A DNA stretch of 64,000 nucleotides from Streptomyces sp. NBC_00162 (GTDB lineage: Bacteria; Actinomycetota; Actinomycetes; Streptomycetales; Streptomycetaceae), in the NCBI RefSeq assembly GCF_024611995.1, contig NZ_CP102509.1, positions 6,014,001-6,078,000 of the forward strand. The letters are read 5' to 3'. The position numbers were made by a program, and so were the translations under genes. The notes beneath the pieces were generated by a model that was given only the letters and a program-made list of their open reading frames with translations, had not been told where the DNA came from and did not search any database. The stretch's first letter is position 1, and every line of letters begins with the position of its first letter. Positions 1 through 9,054 of the stretch are shown here, piece after piece.

Positions 1-296
1 TCGCGGCCGGCGCCTCCTTCGCCGTCAACGCCACCACCGCCCTCGGCCAGGACATCTACGTCACCGGCGACCGCGCCGAGCTCGGTGCCTGGAACACCGG
101 CAGCGCGCTGAAGCTCGACCCGGCCGCCTACCCCGTCTGGAAGCTCGACGTCACGCTCCCGGCCGGGACCTCCTTCGCGTACAAGTACGTACGCAAGGAC
201 GCCTCCGGGAACGTCAGCTGGGAGGGCGGTGCCAACCGCACCGCGACCGTGCCCGCGAGCGGCAAGGTCGCGCTGACCGACACCTGGCGCAGCTGA
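1..296 (+). CDS. C-terminal starch-binding domain of a secreted alpha-amylase (5' end outside window)
   Basis: Only the last ~97 codons are present, reading in frame from base 3 to a TGA. The translation has the features of a CBM20 starch-binding module: an opening strand [17 protein letters not shown], the AELGAWNTG turn with its conserved Trp, then [11 protein letters not shown] and FAYKYV followed by a Trp-containing strand (VSWEGG). CBM20 modules bind granular starch and usually end extracellular GH13 amylases. The next gene downstream is a pullulanase/amylase fusion, so a secreted starch-degrading pair is likely. The catalytic part is outside the window, so the full enzyme type is inferred. 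Confidence 0.85.
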   Translation, partial: AAGASFAVNATTALGQDIYVTGDRAELGAWNTGSALKLDPAAYPVWKLDVTLPAGTSFAYKYVRKDASGNVSWEGGANRTATVPASGKVALTDTWRS

Positions 297-315
297 ACCG
301 CCCGCCCCACCGACC

Positions 316-360
316 AGGGCCGCCCGGCACCCCTTTCCCCGCCAACCGCCGGGCGGCCCT
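316..360 (+). terminator. Rho-independent-like terminator after the amylase gene
   Basis: Perfect 13-bp inverted repeat (316-328 with 348-360, core GGGCCGCCCGGC) with a 19-base loop, beginning 20 bases after the amylase stop. There is no clear T-tract, as is common in Streptomyces. It separates the amylase from the pulA start. Confidence 0.6.
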
Positions 361-393
361 TATCCACGCGACACGTACACAAGGAGATCCGCC

Positions 394-3300
394 TTGATAC
401 GCCCTGCCGCAGGAGTCCTCGCCGCCGCCCTGGCCGTGACGCTCCTGCCCGCCCTCCCCGCCGCGGCCGCCACGGCGCGGCCACCGGCGCCGCCCTCGGA
501 CGCGAAACTCGCCGCCGAACCGGCCCGGCACGACCTGACCCGGGATCAGTTCTACTTCGTGCTCCCGGACCGGTTCGCGAACGGCGACCCGCGCAACGAC
601 CGGGGCGGCCTCACCGGCTCCCGCCTGGAGACCGGCCTCGACCCGACGGACAAGGGCTTCTACCAGGGCGGCGACCTCAAGGGGCTCACCGACCGGCTCG
701 ACTACATCAAGGACCTGGGGACGACGGCCATCTGGATGGCGCCGATCTTCAAGAACCAGCCGGTGCAGGGGAAGGGCGATGACGTCTCGGCGGGCTACCA
801 CGGGTACTGGATCACCGACTTCACCCAGGTCGACCCGCACTTCGGCACCAACGCCGATCTGGAGCGGCTGATCGACAAGGCGCACGGGAAGGGGATGAAG
901 GTCTTCTTCGACGTCATCACCAACCACACCGCCGATGTCGTCGACTACCGGGAGGCGTCCTACTCGTACCTGTCGAAGGGGGCGTTCCCGTATCTGACCA
1001 AGGACGGCGTTCCTTTCGACGACAAGGACTATGCCGACGGGAAGGGGAAGTTCCCGAAGACCGGAGCCGGATCCTTCCCGCGGACCCCGTTCGTGGCCGA
1101 CGCCAAGAAGAACCTCAAGGCGCCTGCCTGGCTCAACGACCCGCAGATGTACCACAACCGGGGCGACTCCACCTTCGCCGGCGAGTCCTCCGAGCAGGGC
1201 GACTTCTTCGGCCTCGACGACCTGTGGACCGAGCGTCCCGAGGTCGTCAGCGGCATGGAGAAGATCTACGAGAAGTGGGTCGAGGACTTCCGTCTCGACG
1301 GTTTCCGGATCGACACCGTCAAGCACGTCAACATGGAGTTCTGGAGCCAGTGGGCGACCGCGCTCGATCAGTACGCGGCGAAGCGCGGCCGGGACGACTT
1401 CTTCATGTTCGGGGAGGTCTACTCCGGCGACACCGCCGTCACCTCCCCGTACGTGACGCGCGGACGCCTCGACGCCACCCTCGACTTCCCGCTCCAGGAC
1501 GCGATCCGCTCGTACGCCTCCCAGGGCGCGGGAGCCGGGCGGCTGGCCGCCGTCCTCGGCGACGACTACAGGTACACCACCGACAAGGCCAACGCCTACG
1601 AGCAGGTGACCTTCCTCGGCAACCACGACATGGGGCGCTTCGGCGCCTTCCTCAAGCAGGACCGGCCGGGCGCGGGGGAGCAGGAGCTGCTGGACCGCTA
1701 CCGGCTCGCCAACGAGCTGATGTTCCTCTCCCGGGGCAACCCGGTGATCTACTCCGGCGACGAGCAGGGCTTCACGGGCGCGGGCGGTGACAAGGACGCC
1801 CGTCAGCCGCTCTTCGCCTCCCGGGTGGCCGACTACCTGGACGACGACCAGCTCGGAACGGTGCGCACCCACGCGAGCGATGCTTACGATCCGGGACACC
1901 CGCTCTACGAGCAGATCAGTGCTCTCTCGAAGCTGACCAAGGCCCACCCGGCCCTGCGCGACGGCATCCAGAGCGAGCGCCTCGCCGACGGGTCCGTCTA
2001 CGCCTTCGCCCGGACGGACGCCCGCAGCCGCACCGAGTACCTGGTCGCCGCGAACAACGCGGCCGAGCCCCGGACCGTCGAGATCGACGCCCCGGCCGGC
2101 GCCCAGTACCGCACCCTGTACGGCGGCACCGCCCTGCTCCGCGCCTCCGCGGCCGGCAAGCTCACCGTCGTCGTCCCCGCCTTCGGCTCGGTCGTCCTCC
2201 AGGCCACCGCCCCCCTCGCGGCCCCCGCCGCCAAGCCCGCCCTGACCCTCAAGGCCCCGGCCCCCGGCGCCACCGGCACCGTCGAACTCTCCGCCGACGT
2301 CAGCGGCGGCGGCCTGAACCGGGTCGTCTTCGCCACGCAGAGCGGCAACGAGAAGTGGCAGGTCCTCGGCTCCGCCGACCACGCCCCCTACAAGGTCACC
2401 CAGCACGTCACCGCCCCGGCCGGAACCGCCCTGCGCTACAAGGCCGTCGTCGTCGACTCCGCCGGCCGCACCGCGAGCGCCCTCGCCGAGTCCGTCGCCG
2501 GCCAGGCCCCGCCCGTCGAGACCCCCACCGCCACCCAGCGCGACTACGCCGTCGTCCACTACAACCGCCCCGACGGCGACTACACGAACTGGCGGCTCTA
2601 CGCCTGGGGTGACATCGCCGAGGGCGAGGCGACGCCGTGGCCCGCCGGGCACGGCTTCACCGGCCGCGACGCCTACGGCGCCTTCGCGTACGTCAAGCTC
2701 AAGCCCGGTGCCTCCTCCGTCGGTTACCTCGTCATCGACAAGGACGGCAACAAGGACGTCGCCGCCGACCGGACCATCGACGTCACCAAGACCGGCGAGA
2801 TCTGGCTGGAGCAGGGCAAGGAACCCGCCCGCACCGACCGCCCCGCCTACCCGCCGCAGGACACGGCCAAGGCCGTCCTGCACTACCAGCGCCCCGACGG
2901 CGCCTACGACGGCTGGGGACTCCACCTCTGGACCGGCGCCGCGATCCCCACCGACTGGTCCAAGCCGCTGCTCCCCGCCCGCACCGACTCCTACGGCGCG
3001 GTGTACGAGGTCCCGCTCGCGGCCGGGGCGACCAGCCTCAGCTACATCCTCCACAAGGGAGACGAGAAGGACCTCCCCTCCGACCAGTCCCTGGACCTCA
3101 AGGCCACCGGCCACGAGGTCTGGATGCTGGGCGGCCGGCCGAACTACCTCCTCCCGCAGCCCGCGGGCTCCGGCGCCGCCCTGGACCTCACCAAGGCCCA
3201 GGCGGTCTGGATCGACCGGGACACCCTCGCCTGGAACGCCCCTGCTGCCGCCGCCTCCGCCCAGCTCCTCTCCTCCCGCGACGGCGCCGTCAAGGCCGAG

Positions 3301-5739
3301 AACGGCACCCTGCACGAGGGCGGGGCCCGATGGCTGCGCCTGAACCGGACCGAGCTCACCGCCGCCCAGAAGCAGAAGTTCCCGCACCTGGCCGCGTACA
3401 CCGCCTTCACCGTCGATCCGCGCGACCGCGACCGGGTCCGTGAGGCCCTGCGCGGCCAGCTCGTCGCGAGCGCCCGCGCCGCGAACGGCGCCGTCCTCGC
3501 CGCCACCGGAGTACAGCTCGCCGGGGTCCTGGACGACCTGTACGCCACCACCGCATCACTCGGCCCGGTCTTCAAGGACGGCCGCCCCACCCTCTCCGTC
3601 TGGGCCCCGACGGCCCAGCACGTCGCCCTCGAACTCGACGGCCGCACCGTCGCCATGCGCCGCGACGACGCGAGCGGCGTCTGGTCGGTGCGCGGCGAGC
3701 ACTCCTGGACGGCGAAGCCCTACCGCTACGCCGTGACCGTCTGGGCACCGAGCACCGGTCAGGTGGTCCGCAACCTCGTCACCGACCCCTACTCCACCGC
3801 CCTGACCGCCGACTCCACGCACAGCCTCGCCGTGGACCTGGCCGACCCCAAGCTCGCCCCGCCCGGCTGGAAGGAGCTGCGCAAGCCCGCTCCCGTGCCC
3901 TTCACCTCCGCCCAGATCCAGGAGCTCCACATCCGTGACTTCTCGGTCGCGGACCGGACCTCCAAGCACCCCGGCCAGTACCTGGCCTTCACCGACACCG
4001 GCTCGGCGGGCATGACCCACCTGCGCGACCTGGCCGCCGCCGGAACCTCGTACGTCCACCTCCTTCCGGCCTTCGACATCGGCACGATCCCGGAGAAGCC
4101 CGCTGACCGCACCGAGCCCGCCTGCGACCTCAAGGTCTACGCCCCGGACTCGCAGGAGCAGCAGGCCTGCGTGGCCGCCGCGGCCGCGAAGGACGCGTAC
4201 AACTGGGGCTACGACCCGCTGCACTACACCGTCCCCGAGGGCAGCTACGCGAGCGACCCCGACGGCACGGCTCGTACGGTCGAGTTCCGCAGGATGGTCC
4301 AGTCCCTCAACGGGGCCGGGCTGCGCACCGTGATGGACGTGGTCTACAACCACACCGTCGCCTCGGGGCAGGCGGACAAGTCCGTCCTCGACCGGATCGT
4401 CCCCGGCTACTACCAGCGCCTGCTGGCCGACGGCAGCGTCGCCACCTCCACCTGCTGCGCCAACACCGCCCCCGAGAACGCCATGATGGGCCGCCTCGTC
4501 GTGGACTCGATCGTCACCTGGGCGAAGGAGTACAAGGTCGACGGCTTCCGCTTCGACCTGATGGGCCACCACCCGAAGGCCAACATCCTGGCCGTCCGCA
4601 AGGCCCTCGACGAGCTCACCGTCGCCAAGGACGGGGTCGACGGCAAGAAGATCGTCCTCTACGGGGAGGGCTGGAACTTCGGCGAGATCGCCGACGACGC
4701 CCGCTTCGTGCAGGCCACGCAGAAGAACATGGCCGGCACCGGCATCGCCACCTTCTCGGACCGGGCGCGCGACGCGGTACGCGGCGGCGGCCCCTTCGAC
4801 GAGGACCCGCACGTCCAGGGCTTCGCCTCCGGCCTGTTCACCGAGCCCAACGGATCACCCGCCAACGGCACTCCGGCCGAGCAGAAGGCCCGCCTCCTGC
4901 ACGCCCAGGACCTGATCAAGGTCGGCCTGTCCGGCAACCTCGCCCCGTACACCTTCACCGACACCACCGGCCGTACGGTCAAGGGCTCCGAGGTCGACTA
5001 CAACGGCGCCCCGGCCGGTTACGCGGCCGCCCCCGGCGACGCCCTCGCCTACGCGGACGCCCACGACAACGAGACCCTCGCCGACGCCCTGACCTACAAG
5101 CTCCCGCCGGCCACCGGCGCGGCGGACAAGGCCCGGATGCAGGTCCTGGCCATGGCCACGGCCGCCCTCTCCCAGGGTCCGGCCCTCTCCCAGGCGGGCA
5201 CGGACCTGCTCCGCTCCAAGTCCCTGGACCGCAACTCCTACGACAGCGGCGACTGGTTCAACGCCGTCCACTGGGACTGCCGCGACGGCAACGGCTTCGG
5301 CCGCGGCCTGCCCCCGGCCGCCGACAACGCCTCGAAGTGGCTCTACGCGAAGCCCCTGCTGACCGCCCCGGCCCCCGGCTGCGCCGAGATCACCGGAGCC
5401 TCGGCGGCCTACCGCGACCTGCTGAGGATCCGTACGACGGAAGGGGCCTTCGCCCTCACCACCCCGCAGGCGGTCCAGGACCGGCTGTCCTTCCCGCTCT
5501 CCGGCAAGGAGGAGACCCCGGGTGTGATCACCATGGTCCTCGGCGACCTGGTGGTGGTCTTCAACGCCACCCCCACCGCCCGGCCCCAGCGCGTCCCGGC
5601 CCTCGCGGGCACCGCGTACGCCCTGCACCCGGTGCAGGCCGCGGGCTCCGACGCCACGGTGAAGCGGTCCACGTACGACGCGACGACAGGAGAGTTCACC
5701 GCCCCCGCCCGCACGGTGTCGGTCTTCACACGGCGCTGA
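394..5739 (+). CDS. pulA: Secreted double-GH13 enzyme: N-terminal alpha-amylase fused to pullulanase-type alpha-1,6-glucosidase
   Basis: 1781-residue exoenzyme for starch, glycogen or pullulan. The start is TTG, with AAGGAG eight bases upstream, and begins a Sec signal peptide (MIRPAAGVLAAALAVTLLPA). The first GH13 domain (~50-560) carries all four family motifs: DVITNH (~173), GFRIDTVKHV with nucleophile ~D306, GEVYSGD (~340) and GNHDMG (~410). Two pullulanase-associated carbohydrate-binding repeats follow (VVHYNRPDG ~719, VLHYQRPDG ~828), then a CBM48-like module (LSVWAPTAQ ~1068). The second GH13 domain has DVVYNHT (~1315), GFRFDLMGHH (~1384), GEGWNFG (~1425) and AHDNET (~1556). Each catalytic set looks intact, so one polypeptide should cut both alpha-1,4 and alpha-1,6 linkages. 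Similar fusions are known in Streptomyces. It ends 14 bp inside the convergent acetyltransferase gene. Confidence 0.95.
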   Translation: MIRPAAGVLAAALAVTLLPALPAAAATARPPAPPSDAKLAAEPARHDLTRDQFYFVLPDRFANGDPRNDRGGLTGSRLETGLDPTDKGFYQGGDLKGLTDRLDYIKDLGTTAIWMAPIFKNQPVQGKGDDVSAGYHGYWITDFTQVDPHFGTNADLERLIDKAHGKGMKVFFDVITNHTADVVDYREASYSYLSKGAFPYLTKDGVPFDDKDYADGKGKFPKTGAGSFPRTPFVADAKKNLKAPAWLNDPQMYHNRGDSTFAGESSEQGDFFGLDDLWTERPEVVSGMEKIYEKWVEDFRLDGFRIDTVKHVNMEFWSQWATALDQYAAKRGRDDFFMFGEVYSGDTAVTSPYVTRGRLDATLDFPLQDAIRSYASQGAGAGRLAAVLGDDYRYTTDKANAYEQVTFLGNHDMGRFGAFLKQDRPGAGEQELLDRYRLANELMFLSRGNPVIYSGDEQGFTGAGGDKDARQPLFASRVADYLDDDQLGTVRTHASDAYDPGHPLYEQISALSKLTKAHPALRDGIQSERLADGSVYAFARTDARSRTEYLVAANNAAEPRTVEIDAPAGAQYRTLYGGTALLRASAAGKLTVVVPAFGSVVLQATAPLAAPAAKPALTLKAPAPGATGTVELSADVSGGGLNRVVFATQSGNEKWQVLGSADHAPYKVTQHVTAPAGTALRYKAVVVDSAGRTASALAESVAGQAPPVETPTATQRDYAVVHYNRPDGDYTNWRLYAWGDIAEGEATPWPAGHGFTGRDAYGAFAYVKLKPGASSVGYLVIDKDGNKDVAADRTIDVTKTGEIWLEQGKEPARTDRPAYPPQDTAKAVLHYQRPDGAYDGWGLHLWTGAAIPTDWSKPLLPARTDSYGAVYEVPLAAGATSLSYILHKGDEKDLPSDQSLDLKATGHEVWMLGGRPNYLLPQPAGSGAALDLTKAQAVWIDRDTLAWNAPAAAASAQLLSSRDGAVKAENGTLHEGGARWLRLNRTELTAAQKQKFPHLAAYTAFTVDPRDRDRVREALRGQLVASARAANGAVLAATGVQLAGVLDDLYATTASLGPVFKDGRPTLSVWAPTAQHVALELDGRTVAMRRDDASGVWSVRGEHSWTAKPYRYAVTVWAPSTGQVVRNLVTDPYSTALTADSTHSLAVDLADPKLAPPGWKELRKPAPVPFTSAQIQELHIRDFSVADRTSKHPGQYLAFTDTGSAGMTHLRDLAAAGTSYVHLLPAFDIGTIPEKPADRTEPACDLKVYAPDSQEQQACVAAAAAKDAYNWGYDPLHYTVPEGSYASDPDGTARTVEFRRMVQSLNGAGLRTVMDVVYNHTVASGQADKSVLDRIVPGYYQRLLADGSVATSTCCANTAPENAMMGRLVVDSIVTWAKEYKVDGFRFDLMGHHPKANILAVRKALDELTVAKDGVDGKKIVLYGEGWNFGEIADDARFVQATQKNMAGTGIATFSDRARDAVRGGGPFDEDPHVQGFASGLFTEPNGSPANGTPAEQKARLLHAQDLIKVGLSGNLAPYTFTDTTGRTVKGSEVDYNGAPAGYAAAPGDALAYADAHDNETLADALTYKLPPATGAADKARMQVLAMATAALSQGPALSQAGTDLLRSKSLDRNSYDSGDWFNAVHWDCRDGNGFGRGLPPAADNASKWLYAKPLLTAPAPGCAEITGASAAYRDLLRIRTTEGAFALTTPQAVQDRLSFPLSGKEETPGVITMVLGDLVVVFNATPTARPQRVPALAGTAYALHPVQAAGSDATVKRSTYDATTGEFTAPARTVSVFTRR

Positions 5740-6262
5740 GCCGGTCCAGGCGCTTCTCCAGCAGGATCACCCCGTAGATCCTGCCGTCCTTCCCCTCCTT
5801 GTGGGGGAACTCCCCGACCACCCGGTAGCCCGCGCCCCGGTAGTACGCGAGCAGCCGGGGGTTGGTGGAGACGCAGTCCAGCCGCGCCCGCTCCCGCCCG
5901 GTCCTGGCGATCCGCCGCTCGGCATGTTCGAGCATGCGGCGCCCGGCCCCGGCGGGGGCGGCCTCGCGGGCGACCATCAGCCGGTGCACGTAGCCCGCGA
6001 CGGGCGGCTGGACCCCCCAGGCCTCCTCGTCGGACCACCACAGTTCGTAGGCCCCGCAGACGTGTCCGTCGGAGTCGGCCGCGATCCACACCTCGCCGTC
6101 GCGCATCTTCGACCGGAAGTGCGCGGCGTCCTTGTCGCCGGGCTTCCACTGCTCGATCCCGTGCTTCTGCATCCAGCGGGCGGCCTGGTCGTACAGCCGC
6201 ACGAGCAGTCCGGCGTCCTTCTCCTCGGCCGGCCGGAACAAGATCCCGTCGTCAATGATCAC
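5726..6262 (-). CDS. GNAT-family N-acetyltransferase
   Basis: 178 residues with a GNAT fold. FRPAEEKDAGLLVRLYDQA forms the first strand and helix, the central VWIAADSDGHVCGAYEL strand follows, and the acetyl-CoA region reads VHRLMVAREAAPAGAGRRML, a variant of the R/Q-x-x-G-x-G/A loop with GAGRR. NPRLLAYYRGAGYRVVGEF is the typical C-terminal helix and strand. The substrate cannot be read from sequence. The 3' end overlaps the end of pulA tail-to-tail, and the upstream region holds a CGTGATCACG palindrome. The TetR gene upstream on the same strand ends 59 bases away. Confidence 0.85.
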   Translation of the reverse strand: MIIDDGILFRPAEEKDAGLLVRLYDQAARWMQKHGIEQWKPGDKDAAHFRSKMRDGEVWIAADSDGHVCGAYELWWSDEEAWGVQPPVAGYVHRLMVAREAAPAGAGRRMLEHAERRIARTGRERARLDCVSTNPRLLAYYRGAGYRVVGEFPHKEGKDGRIYGVILLEKRLDRLSAV

Positions 6263-6291
6263 GCGGGCAATTATTGGTGATCAAGCGCGCC

Positions 6292-6301
6292 CGTGATCAC
6301 G
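6292..6301. promoter_or_regulatory. CGTGATCACG palindrome upstream of the GNAT gene (possible operator)
   Basis: Ten-base perfect palindrome 30 bases before the GNAT start. Related TGATCACG/TGATCA words recur at 6256-6263 and 6277-6282, which suggests a regulator-binding cluster. The adjacent TetR protein is a possible ligand, but nothing here proves binding. Confidence 0.3.
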
Positions 6302-6321
6302 CGCGGCCACCGGAAGCACGA

Positions 6322-7038
6322 TCACCTCGGGCCGGGCACCCCTGTAGGAACCAGCCCGACCAGCCGCCCGACCAGCTCCCCGAAGGGCCCGTCGGCGGGT
6401 TCGTGGGCCAGGATCCGTACGAGGATGCCGGCCATCTCGGCGTCGTACGCCGCGCTCACGGCGGCCAGCGCCGCGAAATCGTGCACCAGCTGCAACTCCA
6501 GCTCGGCCCGGGGGATCTTCCGCCCGTCCAGCCAGATCAGCGCGGTGGACTCGGCCAGCGACACCCAGGACCGCACCACCAGTTCCAGCCGCGCCGGCGG
6601 GTCCTCCAGGCCGATGTTCAGGTGCGAGAGGATCTGCTCGTACGCCGCCTGCCGCACTTCGTCGATCATGGCGTTGGTCTGACTGCTCCCCACCGCCGGG
6701 CCGCCGCGCATCAACGCCGAGAAACCCGGACCGTGTTCGTCGACGAAGGCGAAGAACCGCCCCATCACGCGCAGCAGCCGGGACCCGAGCGGCCCCTCCT
6801 GCGGCTCCACGAACCGCAGCGCCAGCTCATCGGCCGCCCGTCGCAGCGCGGCCTCGTACAGGCTCAGCTTGCCCGGAAAGTAGTGGTAGACGAGCGGCCG
6901 CGATATCCCCGCGGCCGCCGCGATCTCGTCGATCGACACATCGTCGGGGGAGCGGTGGCTGAACAGCTCCAGGGCAACCCCGATCAGCTGCTGTCGCCGC
7001 TCCTCGACACCCATTCTGCGCCGCACCCCGGTTGTCAT
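6322..7038 (-). CDS. TetR-family transcriptional regulator
   Basis: 238 residues from an ATG start (MTTGVRRRMG). The N-terminal DNA-binding domain is clear: ERRQQLIGVALELFSHRSPD, then VSIDEIAAAAGISRPLVYHY as the helix-turn-helix with the conserved FPGKLSLYEAAL that follows it. The C-terminal ligand-binding part is all-helical and ends in a proline/glycine-rich tail. Its stop is 59 bases before the GNAT start; the ferredoxin reductase gene upstream on the same strand ends 24 bases before its start, so it may sit last in the hydrolase-reductase-TetR operon and regulate it. The ligand is unknown. Confidence 0.88.
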   Translation of the reverse strand: MTTGVRRRMGVEERRQQLIGVALELFSHRSPDDVSIDEIAAAAGISRPLVYHYFPGKLSLYEAALRRAADELALRFVEPQEGPLGSRLLRVMGRFFAFVDEHGPGFSALMRGGPAVGSSQTNAMIDEVRQAAYEQILSHLNIGLEDPPARLELVVRSWVSLAESTALIWLDGRKIPRAELELQLVHDFAALAAVSAAYDAEMAGILVRILAHEPADGPFGELVGRLVGLVPTGVPGPR

Positions 7039-7062
7039 GCGGAACACCCTACTTCGGACAGG

Positions 7063-8106
7063 TCACAGGTCCAGGGCGAGGTGACCGTTCTTCGCGCGCG
7101 AGACGCACAGCAGCATCGAGTCCGCGCGCTCGCCGTCCGTGAGCAGTTCGTCGCGGTGGTCCACCTCGCCCGCCAGCACCCGGTGTTGGCAGGTCCCGCA
7201 GAACCCCTGCTCGCAGGAGTACGGGGTGTCCGGCAGCTCCCGGCGCACCGCGGCGAGCGTGGTCTCGGCGGCGCCCACCTCCACCGTGCGGCCCGAGCGC
7301 CGCAGTTCGACCGTGAAGGGCCGGGCGGGCCCCGGCGCCGCGGGGGCGAAGCGCTCCAGGCGGACTGCCGCCGGGTCCGCGGCCGCCGCCGTGACGGCCC
7401 GCATCAGCGGCTCCGGACCGCAGCAGTAGACCAGCGTGCCCGGCCGGATCCCGGCGAGCGGGGCCAGGTCGGGCAGGCCCGCCTCGTCCTCCGGGAGGAC
7501 CGCGACCCGGTCGCCGTAGGCCGCGAGCTCGGCCAGGAACGGCATCGAGGCGCGCGAGCGGCCCCCGTAGAGGAGGGTCCAGTCGGCGCCCGCCGCCGTG
7601 GCCGCCCGCAGCATCGGCAGGATCGGTGTGATGCCGATGCCGCCCGCGACGAAGACGTACGAGGGCGCCGGGACCAGCTCGAACCGGTTGCGCGGCGGGC
7701 GCAGTTCCAGCTCGGCGCCCTCGACCAGCTGGGCGTGGGCCTCGCGGGAGCCGCCGCGGCCGTCCTCGATCAGCCGGATCGCGATCGTGTACGTACCGGC
7801 GTCCGCCGGGTCACCGCACAGGGAGTACTGGCGGACCAGGCCCGAGGGCAGGATGACGTCCACGTGCGCGCCCGGGGTCCAGGCCGGGAGCTCCGGGGAT
7901 TCCAGGGTCAGCCGGAGCACCCCCTCCGCCGGTTCGGTACGGGAGGTGATCAGCGCGCGCAGCGGGCGGCGCGGCGAGTACCCCGAGACCGGGGTCTCCA
8001 GGGCCGGCAGCGGCCAGAGCGGGGAGGTCCCGATACGGCGGTTCAGGGCGCGCTTGGCCACCCAGGCGGCGCCCGCCACCGCCGTGACCGTCAGGGCGCG
8101 CCTCAC
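7063..8106 (-). CDS. Ferredoxin reductase-type oxidoreductase with C-terminal [2Fe-2S] domain (PDR/VanB-like)
   Basis: 347 residues, GTG start overlapping the previous stop by four bases (GTGA). An N-terminal hydrophobic stretch (VTAVAGAAWVAKRAL) precedes an FMN/FAD-binding barrel with RQYSLCGDPAD, an NAD-binding domain with GGIGITPILPML and YCCGPEPLM, and a plant-type ferredoxin domain at the C-terminus with CEQGFCGTC plus a distal Cys (LLCVSRA) as cluster ligands. This order is that of phthalate dioxygenase reductase and VanB, which pass electrons from NAD(P)H to an oxygenase. No oxygenase is adjacent; the partner is the upstream PF10118-type hydrolase-like protein, which may be the iron-dependent acceptor (inference). 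Confidence 0.9.
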   Translation of the reverse strand: MRRALTVTAVAGAAWVAKRALNRRIGTSPLWPLPALETPVSGYSPRRPLRALITSRTEPAEGVLRLTLESPELPAWTPGAHVDVILPSGLVRQYSLCGDPADAGTYTIAIRLIEDGRGGSREAHAQLVEGAELELRPPRNRFELVPAPSYVFVAGGIGITPILPMLRAATAAGADWTLLYGGRSRASMPFLAELAAYGDRVAVLPEDEAGLPDLAPLAGIRPGTLVYCCGPEPLMRAVTAAAADPAAVRLERFAPAAPGPARPFTVELRRSGRTVEVGAAETTLAAVRRELPDTPYSCEQGFCGTCQHRVLAGEVDHRDELLTDGERADSMLLCVSRAKNGHLALDL

Positions 8107-8999
8107 GCCTTCACCCCGCCGTTCGCCCCGGGAGAAGCGGCGAGATAGGCCACCGCCTGGGCCGTCGAGCCCTCCTGCGAAGGGTGGTAGGTACGGGCGA
8201 GGTACTTCGGTATGGACTGCAGCATGGCGCCCGCGGACGGCAGGACGCCCTGCTGTCCCGCCCGGAAGAACTGGCCGAAGGAGGCCTTGCCGTCCACCAG
8301 CTCCGGGTCGTTCTCCATGAAGAAGCGGACGCCCCGCTGCCACAGGAAGACCAGCGCCGAGAAGGCGGTCGCCCAGGTCCGCGCGCGCCGCCGGTAGCCG
8401 CCGTCCAGGTGCAGGAAAAGGTCGAAGGCCACCGAGCGGTGCTCCACCTCCTCCGCGCCGTGCCAGCGCAGCAGGTCGAGCATCATCGGGTCGGCGCCGC
8501 GCCGGTCCAACTCGTCCGCGTTCAGCACCCAGTCGCCCAGGAACGCCGTGTAGTGCTCGATCGCCGCGATCATCGCGACCCGCTCCATCAGCCACCAGTG
8601 CCGGGCCCGGCCCGGCGGCAGGGTCTTGTCACCCAGCAGCTTCTCGAAGAGCCAGTCGACCTGCGCCGTGTACGGGGTCGGGTCCAGCCCCAGCCGCTTC
8701 AGGTGGGGCAGTACGTCGTCGTGCGCGGCGGCGTGCATGGCCTCCTGGCCGATGAAGCCGACGACGTCCGCGCGCAGTTGCTCGTCCTTGATGTAGGGGA
8801 GCACCTGCTTGTAGACGTGCACGAACCACCGCTCACCCGCGGGGAGCAGCAGGTGCAGCACATTGATCATGTGCCCGGTGAAGGGGTCGTTGGGCAGCCA
8901 GTGGAGCGGGGTGTCCTCCCAGCCGAAGGACACGTTCCGGGGCCTCAGGTCCACGTGTTCCGACGCCACGGGGGCGGGCGCGAGCGGCGTATTAGACAT
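8103..8999 (-). CDS. Predicted metal-dependent hydrolase (PF10118-like), likely di-metal helical protein
   Basis: 298 residues resembling the PF10118 'predicted metal-dependent hydrolase' family. It is helical, with Glu/His-rich motifs that could bind a metal pair: FIGQEAMHAAAHD, MIAAIEHYTA and WHGAEEVEHRSVAFD. The E-x-x-H spacing resembles ferritin-like di-iron proteins. It is translationally coupled by a GTGA overlap to the flavin/2Fe-2S reductase, which fits a redox pair in which this protein is the oxygen-activating or hydrolytic part. The substrate is unknown; family members sit near lipid or hydrocarbon genes in other actinobacteria. Confidence 0.8.
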   Translation of the reverse strand: MSNTPLAPAPVASEHVDLRPRNVSFGWEDTPLHWLPNDPFTGHMINVLHLLLPAGERWFVHVYKQVLPYIKDEQLRADVVGFIGQEAMHAAAHDDVLPHLKRLGLDPTPYTAQVDWLFEKLLGDKTLPPGRARHWWLMERVAMIAAIEHYTAFLGDWVLNADELDRRGADPMMLDLLRWHGAEEVEHRSVAFDLFLHLDGGYRRRARTWATAFSALVFLWQRGVRFFMENDPELVDGKASFGQFFRAGQQGVLPSAGAMLQSIPKYLARTYHPSQEGSTAQAVAYLAASPGANGGVKA

Positions 9000-9054
9000 G
9001 GCGTCAATGTACTGATGGGTAGCGGAGAGGAGAACCCCTCTGCGCGGACTTCTC

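Noticed and set aside
214..3387. 1057-codon - strand frame opposite pulA
   Set aside because: Typical antisense open frame in high-GC coding DNA; pulA has signal peptide, four-motif sets and ribosome site.
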